A DNA stretch of 64,000 bases from an uncultured Verrucomicrobiota bacterium. GTDB lineage: Bacteria > Verrucomicrobiota > Verrucomicrobiia > Limisphaerales > CAIYYI01. Every line of letters starts with the position of its first letter. The first letter of the stretch is position 1. Below are positions 1 through 8,416 of the stretch, in pieces. The notes beneath the pieces were generated by a model, which worked only from the letters and a program-made list of their open reading frames with translations, was not told the DNA's origin and searched no databases. The position numbers and the translations under genes are program-made. The stretch spans positions 1 through 64,000 of the forward strand of contig CAIYYI010000230.1 of the NCBI GenBank assembly GCA_903930345.1, in the 5' to 3' direction.

Positions 1-32
1 GCAGGTGCTCTATCCAACTGAGCTACGGGCGC
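1..32 (-). tRNA. tRNA 5' portion, truncated at window edge (possibly tRNA-Arg; anticodon not visible)
   Basis: Reverse complement reads GCGCCCGTAGCTCAGTTGGATAGAGCACCTGC, a typical acceptor/D-arm sequence. Confidence 0.85.
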
Positions 33-240
33 AAACCGTTCTGTCCTGAACCTATACCCCAAAGTCAGGTCGGACGGCAAGCGTATCCTTGCTTCTGACC
101 AAACTGCGGGATTCCCAGTTTCATTCGCTTTTGCCCGATCCAGCGCCAGTGTGTTTGCTTCTTTGGGGGATTTGATGTTAGGTTGTTTTATGCCAACCTC
201 TGCCCATGGCTGTCCGGACCGTGAAACAAAAAGGAATCCA

Positions 241-1500
241 ATGCCGCGAATGATCTCTGCTCTTGCACTCGCGTTCATCCTGCCGCTGGTGGAGGGCGCC
301 GCCGAGGCTGCCAGGCTGGCAGCGAACCCAATCACCCAGCCCGGCACCAATGTCCCCGGCTTGGCGTTCATTGACACCAGTTTTGAGAATGCCTCCCCAC
401 TCTGGTATGATGTTGCGGCTGACGGAACGATTCAGGTCCACCTGCTCTACGACCACGAGCGCGCGGCCCCCAATCGGGCTGCTGGCCACGTTCATCTATT
501 GCTTCAGGGCACACCGGGTACGAGGCTCACGCTTGAATTCCTGAACCTCGACAACGTGTGGAATGGAAAATCCGGCTCCGTTGCCCGGGAACTCAAAACG
601 GTGGTGGTGTCCACCAATGGGCGGGATTGGCAGACGTTGACAACCCAGGCCCTGCCGACCAACCGCGTCCAAGTGACGGTTGAGATGCCTGGCCCGCGGC
701 TTTATCTCGCACGAGTCGAGCCTTACCGCCTTTCCGATCTTGACCGGTGGCTTGCGGCGATCCGCAAAAATCGGTTGGTGGGCATCACCCCCATTGGCCA
801 GACTGTTCAGGGGCGCGGACTGGAGATCGTTCGGATCGGTCAACCGAGCGCGCCGTACCGTGTGTTTCTCCGGGCCCGGGCCCACCCATGGGAAGCGGGC
901 GGCAATTGGGTGGTGGAAGGGCTGGTTCACCGCTTGCTGCTGGGGGATGCCGGGGCGAGGAAGTTCCTGCAATCCTACTGCGTTTACATTCTGCCAGTGG
1001 CGAACAAGGACGGGGTGGCCCGGGGGATGACCCGTTTCAATGCCTCGGGCATGGACCTGAACCGCAACTGGGACCATCCAGCGGACCCGGACGTGGCCCC
1101 GGAAAACGCGGCCTTGGAGCGGTGGCTGGAGGGGATGATCCGCGACGGCAAACGTCCCCATCTGGCGATGGAATTGCACAACGATGCGGGTGGGTTGCTC
1201 CACATCAGCCGACCCGGCATTCCGGAATTGAACCGTCACCTGGCCCGGATGGCGGCGCTCGAAACGAGCCTCCGCCAGCACACTTGGTTCACGGAGGGCA
1301 GCACCAAGGCGACGTTTCGCAATCCCGGTTCTCTCGGTGATGGCTGGTGCGAAAGGTTTGGCATAGACGCCGTTGTCCAGGAGTTCAATTGCAACTGGAT
1401 TGCGGGCCTCAATGATTACCCCTCCGCCCGGCATTGGCAGGCATACGGGGCCCAGCTCGCCACGGTGTTTCACGAATATTTCGCCCGCGTGAAACCGTAA
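241..1500 (+). CDS. Secreted M14-family zinc carboxypeptidase-like protein
   Basis: ORF 151..1500; start at 241 gives a signal peptide (MPRMISALALAFILPLVEGAAEA); M14-like motifs HPWEAG, DLNRNWDHP, ELHND. Confidence 0.8.
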   Translation: MPRMISALALAFILPLVEGAAEAARLAANPITQPGTNVPGLAFIDTSFENASPLWYDVAADGTIQVHLLYDHERAAPNRAAGHVHLLLQGTPGTRLTLEFLNLDNVWNGKSGSVARELKTVVVSTNGRDWQTLTTQALPTNRVQVTVEMPGPRLYLARVEPYRLSDLDRWLAAIRKNRLVGITPIGQTVQGRGLEIVRIGQPSAPYRVFLRARAHPWEAGGNWVVEGLVHRLLLGDAGARKFLQSYCVYILPVANKDGVARGMTRFNASGMDLNRNWDHPADPDVAPENAALERWLEGMIRDGKRPHLAMELHNDAGGLLHISRPGIPELNRHLARMAALETSLRQHTWFTEGSTKATFRNPGSLGDGWCERFGIDAVVQEFNCNWIAGLNDYPSARHWQAYGAQLATVFHEYFARVKP

Positions 1501-1605
1501 GCAGGAGGGATGGATGCCGTGCCGCCGTTGAGGGGATCCAGCCCCCGGTCGGCACAACTCTGCCAGTGTCTTTTCACCGGCTTCCAGCCGTCAGATTCAC
1601 CCGTC

Positions 1606-4600
1606 TCAGTACTTGTTGGGATGGCAGTCTTTGCAGGCGGTCTTCACCGGCTTCCAGACATTATTGATGTGGCATTTCGCGCACGCCACATTCATGTGAT
1701 CCCGGCCCAGGGTGAAGCGGGTCATGGTGTCGTGGTTGAAGCGCAGATTCTCGCCCTTCCATCCCCCGTTGCTGTGGCAGCGCGCACAGTCGGGGCCCAT
1801 GGAGGGCTTGTGGGGATCATCTTTTTTGTGGCAGACGACACATTGGCTATCCGGTTTGTTAATGCGCCCCAGCACGGGGATGAGGGTGTCGTTGTGGCAG
1901 GATTTGCAGTCGGTGGTCAGGTGCTTGCCAATCAGTTGTTCCCCGTCAAAGGTGAACTGGTGGATGTGCTCAGCCCCGGGCCGTTTCTTGGGCCACAGGT
2001 CGTTGTTGTGGCAGGATAAACAGGTCGGCCCGTAGAAGTCTGGATGCTTCACTTTATGGCACGAAGCACATTCGGTCGCCAATCCCTTGAAGGTGGCCGA
2101 GGCCAGTTTTCCACTGGGTGCTTTGGCTTGGTGGCATTTGATGCACTCAACAGTCAGGTGTTTCCCCACCAGTGCGTATTTTGAATCCCGGTTATGGTCG
2201 AAGTGAAGCTCCTTCAGGGTGAACCCTGCGGGCGTGGTGTGGCACTTCGAGCATTCCCGCTTGAACTGTTCGCCATGCGGGTCCTTGTGGCAATCGGCGC
2301 AGTCTGTTTTCAGCCCCCGGAACTGGGCGGAGCCGAGTTTCTTGCTTGGGGCCACCGGGAGATGGCATTTGATGCAGTCCACCTCCAGATGCTTCGCCAC
2401 AAGTTGGTACTTGGAGTCCTTGTTATGGTCAAAGGAAAGCGACTTCCTCTTGAACCCGAACGGACTATGGCACTTTGTGCAGGCTTCGGAAAACTGCTCC
2501 CGGTGCGGGTTCTTATGGCAATCGGCACAGCCGGATTTCAAGTCGTGGAACAGGGCGGAGGCCAGTTTTTTGTCCGGGGAGGTCGGCACGTGGCATTTTT
2601 CACACGAGATTCTGGCGTGCTTGGATTCGAGCTTGAACTTTGAATCCCGGTCATGGTTGAAAATCAACGCCTTTTTTGTCCAGCCAGCGGTGGTGTGGCA
2701 CTGGGTGCAGGTGCTGACGAACTGTTTCTTGTGTGGATCCTCATGGCAACTGGTGCAGTCGCTGGACAGGCCCTTGAATAAGGCCGTGCCTAGCGCCCCG
2801 TCCGGTTTCTTGGGTTTGTGGCATTTGGCGCAGGCCACCGACTCGTGTTTGCCGGTCAGCTTGAAGGAGCTGTCTTTTTCATGGGCAAATTTCAGGTCCT
2901 TGGCGGTCCAGCCTGCCGTCGAGTGGCATTTCTCACAGGAGGCGACAAACTGGCCCTCATGCTTGTCGGCGTGGCAGGCGATGCAGGCATCGTATTTCAG
3001 CCCGATGAAATAATTCCCCGGCATGCCAGCGGTGCGTTTTTTCTTGTGGCACTCATCACAGTCAACCTTGGCGTGTTTCCCATCCAGTTTGAAGCTGGCC
3101 AGGTTGTGGTCGAACTTCTCCTTCACAAAGGGGACAATCGACTGCGAGGCGGGAAGATGCTCCTTGTGGCAGTCGATACAGGCCCCTTTGAGCGTGCCGT
3201 GGTAGCCGGCCAATTGCGTCCGGCGCTCCTTGACGACCTCGTGGCAATGTTCGCATTGCGAGTTGGCGATGGTTCCGGTGTAGGAATGGCACTTGGTGCA
3301 GGATTCGGCCGCCGGGCCGATGCGGTGTTTGGTGGACAAGTCATTCGGGCTGATGCAATCCGCAAAGCTCTTGGTGAAATTCTTTTTCACCGACGCCATC
3401 TGCCCTTGGGTGAAGAGGAACACTCCGGCGACCGCCATGATTATGGCCAGAGCCAGGACGGCCAATTCAACTTTCGAGACGAAGACCTCCTCCACGATCG
3501 ATTTGAGCGTGATGGGGGCAAGATGATCGCGATGGGTGGAGGGAAGGCTCAAGGCGTGGTGATGCTCCACGTACTCCATGGGAGACCAGCCGTGGAAAAT
3601 GCCGGCCAAGGCAATGCGCGTGCCGGGGTTGATCAACGATAGAAACAAATGTCCGCCCACGGAGCCCAAAGTGGCGGAGAACAGTGCGGTGTGGACATAC
3701 CAGGGGATCAGGATCGTGCTTTGGAAGATCATGAGCAGTCCGGTGGCTCCAAAGCCGAGGAAATACAGCATGACCAGGCAGGCGTTGATCTTCTGGCCGG
3801 TGTTGAAGCGGCCCACTGCGGCTAAAATGGCTTTTCTGTTATAGAGGCTGCGGAGCGATTGCACCATCCATACCAGGTCGGCACTCCCCCAGCTCAGCAT
3901 TACCCGGATGTGTGCCCAATGGACTTTGGGGTGCAACAGCACCACCACCGGAAGGGATGCCAGCCAGCCTATGGCAATGACCTTGTGGGTCAGTACGGTC
4001 AATGAAAACCATTGTCGGTCAAAATGCAGGAAGCGAAATGCCACCATGATCAGCCCGGATAACATCAGCAGGACAAACGGCACCGCATTCACCCAGTGGA
4101 GAATCAGCTCGGGTTTGACAAACCGGCGGAACTTCTGGAAGCAGAGGCCATACTGATCGGTCTCCGGTTGGTGGGAGAGAATCTGATCGCCGCCGCGCTG
4201 GTGCAATTCCTTGAGCACCCCCGTCACTTCGGTGAGCAGTGCCTTCGCGGGAGACTGTTCCTGCCAGGCGAGGTCAGGCAGGAAGAGGCACAATTGATCC
4301 CGCAGGTCGATGGGGCGAATCCCCACGGGTTCGTAAATATCCTCGGCGGTCAGCCGGTGGATGCACAGGGCGGGGATGATGCGTGCGCAAAGTGTCTGGT
4401 GCGCCGGATTCGTAAATGCGCCCGCCGACTTTTTTTCCAGCTTTTTGCCATGCGCGGTCACCGCTTCGATTTCCGGCTCCAGGCGCAGATCAGGATGATC
4501 GCGCAGGATGTTCCAGAGGCTGTCGAAGGCGATCAGGCCTGGGCCATCTGTTCCGCTTGGCTGGCCCAGGCGCTGGCTCACCAGCTTGGAGAGGGTGGGC

Positions 4601-5583
4601 AGGATGGCCAGTCGCCCCGCGATGGGGATCTTTGCGAAAACCTCGACCAAATCCGGATGCACCGGGAACAGCGCGACAAAATCGTCCAGCCGATCGCCCA
4701 TGGTTCCATAGCAATGAACGAACTGTGCCAGGTGGGCTTTGACTTGGGCCTTTTGGGCGGGTGTTTTCCGGACTAAACATTCAGCCACGGCGCAGCCCAC
4801 GTCGTCTGGCGTGATGGGCACCAGCTCAAAATGCGCTTTGACACCCTGAAGCACCTCGGCGGCAAACTTGAATTGCGGGCTGCTGAACAAATCCTCCCGG
4901 AGTCCCGCCATAAAGCGGAACTTCGTGCTCTGGCAGAGTTCCCCGATCTCGCCGAGAAAATGCAGGTCCAGATACAGATCCCGCTTTCGCCGGCTTCGCA
5001 GGTAATCAACCAGCTCATCCATCACAACCAGCAGACCCTGTTCCGGAAACGACTGGTGGAAGCTCGACAGCATGTCGCCGAACGCAACTTTGTCCACGTG
5101 CGACTTGGATCCGGGCGGGAAATGGTAGCTGATCCCCCAGGCCGACAAGCCGGCTTCGATCTGGGCGAGGAGAATGTCCCGGAGCGGCTGGGGCCTGGCT
5201 TTGATGTCGAGGCGGACAACCTTGAAGCGGCCGGCAATCGCGTCTGCTCCGACGGATCCGTTCTCTTTGGACCCTGGATCCGGTTTGAGCACCTTCTGGA
5301 GGGAGGGTGTCCCCGCAAAATCAGCGTGCTCACCCAGGCTGGAGATGGCCGAGAGAAAATGGCTTTTGCCGGTGCCGCGCCTGCCAACCACCAGCAAGGC
5401 CCGGGCTGACGCCGGATCGTCACAGCGCAGCCGGGGGAAAACCTGCCCCATCAACCGCGCGGCCATTCCTTCGGAAATGGCGTAGCTGGAGACCAGCCGC
5501 CGGGCAGTCTCCTTCTGATCGGCGTCCTGAAGCCGGACGCTGCCCTCAATCGGTTCAAACTGGATGAGTTCGCCGTAGTTCAT
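1606..5583 (-). CDS. Fusion protein: PglY/DUF6079-like P-loop ATPase N-terminus, membrane cytochrome b domain, 23-CxxCH multiheme cytochrome c
   Basis: Single 1325-aa ORF; Walker A GRRGTGKS (aa 67-74), Walker B LLVVMDE (aa 184-190), hydrophobic His-containing region aa ~485-685, TM helix ~705-727, 23 CxxCH motifs from aa 762. Confidence 0.85.
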   Translation of the reverse strand: MNYGELIQFEPIEGSVRLQDADQKETARRLVSSYAISEGMAARLMGQVFPRLRCDDPASARALLVVGRRGTGKSHFLSAISSLGEHADFAGTPSLQKVLKPDPGSKENGSVGADAIAGRFKVVRLDIKARPQPLRDILLAQIEAGLSAWGISYHFPPGSKSHVDKVAFGDMLSSFHQSFPEQGLLVVMDELVDYLRSRRKRDLYLDLHFLGEIGELCQSTKFRFMAGLREDLFSSPQFKFAAEVLQGVKAHFELVPITPDDVGCAVAECLVRKTPAQKAQVKAHLAQFVHCYGTMGDRLDDFVALFPVHPDLVEVFAKIPIAGRLAILPTLSKLVSQRLGQPSGTDGPGLIAFDSLWNILRDHPDLRLEPEIEAVTAHGKKLEKKSAGAFTNPAHQTLCARIIPALCIHRLTAEDIYEPVGIRPIDLRDQLCLFLPDLAWQEQSPAKALLTEVTGVLKELHQRGGDQILSHQPETDQYGLCFQKFRRFVKPELILHWVNAVPFVLLMLSGLIMVAFRFLHFDRQWFSLTVLTHKVIAIGWLASLPVVVLLHPKVHWAHIRVMLSWGSADLVWMVQSLRSLYNRKAILAAVGRFNTGQKINACLVMLYFLGFGATGLLMIFQSTILIPWYVHTALFSATLGSVGGHLFLSLINPGTRIALAGIFHGWSPMEYVEHHHALSLPSTHRDHLAPITLKSIVEEVFVSKVELAVLALAIIMAVAGVFLFTQGQMASVKKNFTKSFADCISPNDLSTKHRIGPAAESCTKCHSYTGTIANSQCEHCHEVVKERRTQLAGYHGTLKGACIDCHKEHLPASQSIVPFVKEKFDHNLASFKLDGKHAKVDCDECHKKKRTAGMPGNYFIGLKYDACIACHADKHEGQFVASCEKCHSTAGWTAKDLKFAHEKDSSFKLTGKHESVACAKCHKPKKPDGALGTALFKGLSSDCTSCHEDPHKKQFVSTCTQCHTTAGWTKKALIFNHDRDSKFKLESKHARISCEKCHVPTSPDKKLASALFHDLKSGCADCHKNPHREQFSEACTKCHSPFGFKRKSLSFDHNKDSKYQLVAKHLEVDCIKCHLPVAPSKKLGSAQFRGLKTDCADCHKDPHGEQFKRECSKCHTTPAGFTLKELHFDHNRDSKYALVGKHLTVECIKCHQAKAPSGKLASATFKGLATECASCHKVKHPDFYGPTCLSCHNNDLWPKKRPGAEHIHQFTFDGEQLIGKHLTTDCKSCHNDTLIPVLGRINKPDSQCVVCHKKDDPHKPSMGPDCARCHSNGGWKGENLRFNHDTMTRFTLGRDHMNVACAKCHINNVWKPVKTACKDCHPNKY

Positions 5584-5593
5584 GGTTGCGCGC

Positions 5594-7333
5594 CTAATAC
5601 GACAGCGGATTGTGGTCCTTGCCGTGGCAATTCAGGTAGCAGGTGCCGCGGTACATCCCGTTATCGATGAATTCCAGCCGCCCGCCCGATGATTTGGTCA
5701 CATAGGTGGTGTTGAAGTTGATGAGGTGGCCGGCCCGGTTGGACCCGTGTGAATCATGGCAGGTGGTGCAGGCGGTTTTCACCCCTACAATGTGCTTGTT
5801 GTGGGTCCGGCAACTCTGGTCGGCCAGGATGCTGGATCGGCTGTGGCATTTGTAACACAGGGCATAGGCACCGGCATTTTCGGTCTGGTTATCCGTCATC
5901 TCCAGGCGGCGCTCCAGCAGGGGGACAAAGGTGGAGCCGTGCGGGCCGTTCGGTCCGACCCCGCCCGCGGCCGGACCGGTGTTGCTGTTGTGGCAATCGG
6001 TGCAGTACATCAGACTGCTGGTTTTCCAGGGGTCAATCAGGCTGGGAACATTGGGATTCTTGCCGGCGGTCTCCACCGGGTGGAAGGACATGCCCGAGGG
6101 GCTGAATTCCAAACGCGTGTTGGTCTGCACAAACTGACGTTCCACCCGGGCGGGGCCGCGGGAGGCGCTGTCGGCATGGCAGCGGAAACAAAGCTCGTAC
6201 TCGTTGACCACTGGGCTGATCACGGCGCCGGAGGCGGAAATGCCCTTCACCCCCGCAAGGGATCCCGACGCCGTCGGGGCCGAGGCGGTCTGCTCGTTGG
6301 CGGCGTGGGGATTGTGGCAGTCCGCACACCCCACATGCCGCGTAGGGTTCAGGGCGTCCTCCGTCGGATCATGGGTGCCCGAGGAGAAGTTGACCGGGTG
6401 GACGGATACCTTGTTGAACTCGTTTTGGATGTTTTTTGAGGCGACGTTTCCGTTGTGGCAGACGTAGCAGTTGGCCTCATCGCCGGAAAAGTTCAGCAGC
6501 CGCTGCCGGGTTCCGGCGGCGTGCGGTCGGTGGCAGTTCTCGCACCCGTTGCCCATCACAGAACTCTCGGCGGTGTGCGGCCAGGGATCGGGCAGCGTGC
6601 CGTTCCAGATTTTGGCCGAGGTTTTGTGCACGCTGGCATTCCAATAGTCCGGGTTGTGGCAGGCAAGGCACAGCGCGGATCCGTAATTGTTTTGCACGAG
6701 GAATTTGCCGAAACGGTTTTCGTGGGCCGTGTGGCAGGAGGTGCACTGCATCTGCTTGTCATGGTCAAGCTGGACCGGTCCCACCAGCGTGGCTGGATCC
6801 CGCAGTTGTCCCTTGGCCATCACCAGAGCGCTGTCATACCGGAAGGAGATGGGGTGGTCATCCGAAAGGTCAGTGCCCAGGCGTGCCGCCCCGACCGGCA
6901 GGGTTTGCAATGCCCCGGCCTTGCTCCCTCCCCGGCTCTGCTTGCGCACCATCCCGGCCGCCACCGTGCCGTCGTGGCAGCTCAGGCACAGCTTCGATGA
7001 GCCGGTTGGCTGGCCGGTTGTCCCCTTTTGCGTGGTGCTGGTGTACGGGACATAAACCGCTCCGGATTGAATGTGGTTCCACATGGGCGCCTGGCTTTTG
7101 ACCCCATGGGGGGTGTGGCAGAAAATGCAGATCTCACTTTCGCCGGCTATCTTGACTGTTCCCGGGCTGGTGGCGGAAAGATTGTGCCGCGTGTGTTGGA
7201 TGCTCTGCGCACCCGGCGGGGGACCCGCCTTGAGGGCGATGGGCGCGAGCAGCAGACCCAGGCTGATCACCCACCGCTGCCACTCTGGCGCGACGGTCTG
7301 GAACATGGAAATCAATCGGGAGGTGACGTTCAT
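5594..7333 (-). CDS. Multiheme cytochrome c (11 CxxCH plus one CX3CH)
   Basis: 579 aa with signal peptide; CIFCH, CLSCH, CTSCH, CLACH, CENCH, CYVCH, CADCH, CFRCH, CTDCH, CYKCH, CTTCH, CYLNCH. Confidence 0.93.
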   Translation of the reverse strand: MNVTSRLISMFQTVAPEWQRWVISLGLLLAPIALKAGPPPGAQSIQHTRHNLSATSPGTVKIAGESEICIFCHTPHGVKSQAPMWNHIQSGAVYVPYTSTTQKGTTGQPTGSSKLCLSCHDGTVAAGMVRKQSRGGSKAGALQTLPVGAARLGTDLSDDHPISFRYDSALVMAKGQLRDPATLVGPVQLDHDKQMQCTSCHTAHENRFGKFLVQNNYGSALCLACHNPDYWNASVHKTSAKIWNGTLPDPWPHTAESSVMGNGCENCHRPHAAGTRQRLLNFSGDEANCYVCHNGNVASKNIQNEFNKVSVHPVNFSSGTHDPTEDALNPTRHVGCADCHNPHAANEQTASAPTASGSLAGVKGISASGAVISPVVNEYELCFRCHADSASRGPARVERQFVQTNTRLEFSPSGMSFHPVETAGKNPNVPSLIDPWKTSSLMYCTDCHNSNTGPAAGGVGPNGPHGSTFVPLLERRLEMTDNQTENAGAYALCYKCHSRSSILADQSCRTHNKHIVGVKTACTTCHDSHGSNRAGHLINFNTTYVTKSSGGRLEFIDNGMYRGTCYLNCHGKDHNPLSY

Positions 7334-8415
7334 GGCTGGCGCAGATATTTAAAAACTTGGATGCGGCTGTTATAGGAGTCAGCCACATAAACCAGGTTGT
7401 CCCGGCTGATGGCGATGCCGCCGGGGAGCCAAAACTCCCCCGGCCCGGTGCCGTTGCTCCCCACCGGCAGGAGGAAGCGGCCCTGCTGGTCGAAAATCTG
7501 GAGGTTGTCGAACAGGGCATCAATCACATACAGGTTGCCATCCCCATCCACGGCCACCCCTTTGGGGCGGCTCAGGTGGCCCGAGCTGTCGCCCGCGCTG
7601 CCGATGGAGCTGACATGCCGGTGTTCCGGGTCAAATATCTGAACGCGGAAGTTCATCGAATCGGTGACAAAAAGCTTCCCCAGATGATCAGCGGCCAAGT
7701 GGGTGGGATAGTTGAATTCACCGGGCCCGGTGCCCCGGGTGCCAAAGGAGGCCCGGAAGGTGCCCGTTAGGTCAAATTCCAGAATGGAGTGTGCGGCGGC
7801 ATCGCTCACGTAGAGTCGGTCCCGGATGATCGCGAGCCCGGTCGGCCGCTCCAAGGGGTGGTTTAAAGCAAACAGGAATTTCCCCTTCACATCCATCGCC
7901 AGAACCATTTTCAAGCCGGAGTCAGCCACAAACAGTGTGGTTCCCTGCTTGGCCACAGCCACGGGTGTGATCAGGGCTGTTTTCCCGACCTTGGTCCACC
8001 GGTGCCAGGAATTGCGTTCCCGATCATAAAAATACACGGCGGCATTGGCCGTGTCGGTCAGGCAAAGGTTGTCCTTTTCATCCAGGGATAACCCGACCGG
8101 TCGCACCAGATTCTGGCTTTTATCCCCCCCGGTCAGCCAATCCAGGAGTCGTATGGCACCGCTGCGTCTTGCCCCCACGTCAGCAGGCCCATGGATGCTC
8201 TGAACGTAGGCAATGCGTGGTGTGGCGGGTGGCTCCGGCCAGACCCGGTGGACTTCGGCCACGTTTGCGGCACGTTGCTGGGTGGCACACCCACCCCCCA
8301 AGGCGGCCAGCAGGAGGGACAGCAGCGCCTGTAGCCGAACGGGGTGTCGCTGGCAGTCCCTCACCTGAGCTTCAGCCGGGCCAAACAACGGAGGACGATG
8401 GAAAAGGGGCTGCAT
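7330..8415 (-). CDS. NHL-repeat beta-propeller, probable lipoprotein
   Basis: 361 aa; lipobox-like LAALGGGC; repeats such as RPTGLAIIRDRLYVSDAAAHSILEFD and RPKGVAVDGDGNLYVIDALFDNLQIFD; 4-bp overlap with the downstream cytochrome gene. Confidence 0.85.
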   Translation of the reverse strand: MQPLFHRPPLFGPAEAQVRDCQRHPVRLQALLSLLLAALGGGCATQQRAANVAEVHRVWPEPPATPRIAYVQSIHGPADVGARRSGAIRLLDWLTGGDKSQNLVRPVGLSLDEKDNLCLTDTANAAVYFYDRERNSWHRWTKVGKTALITPVAVAKQGTTLFVADSGLKMVLAMDVKGKFLFALNHPLERPTGLAIIRDRLYVSDAAAHSILEFDLTGTFRASFGTRGTGPGEFNYPTHLAADHLGKLFVTDSMNFRVQIFDPEHRHVSSIGSAGDSSGHLSRPKGVAVDGDGNLYVIDALFDNLQIFDQQGRFLLPVGSNGTGPGEFWLPGGIAISRDNLVYVADSYNSRIQVFKYLRQP

Positions 8416-8416
8416 T

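Noticed and set aside
496-1557. 353-aa minus-strand ORF
   Set aside because: Antisense to the M14 peptidase CDS, which has clear catalytic motifs.
1606-5583. Complete BREX/Pgl phage-defence system
   Set aside because: Only a PglY/DUF6079-like N-terminal region is present; no pglX, pglZ, pglW, brxL or brxA-like genes are visible nearby.
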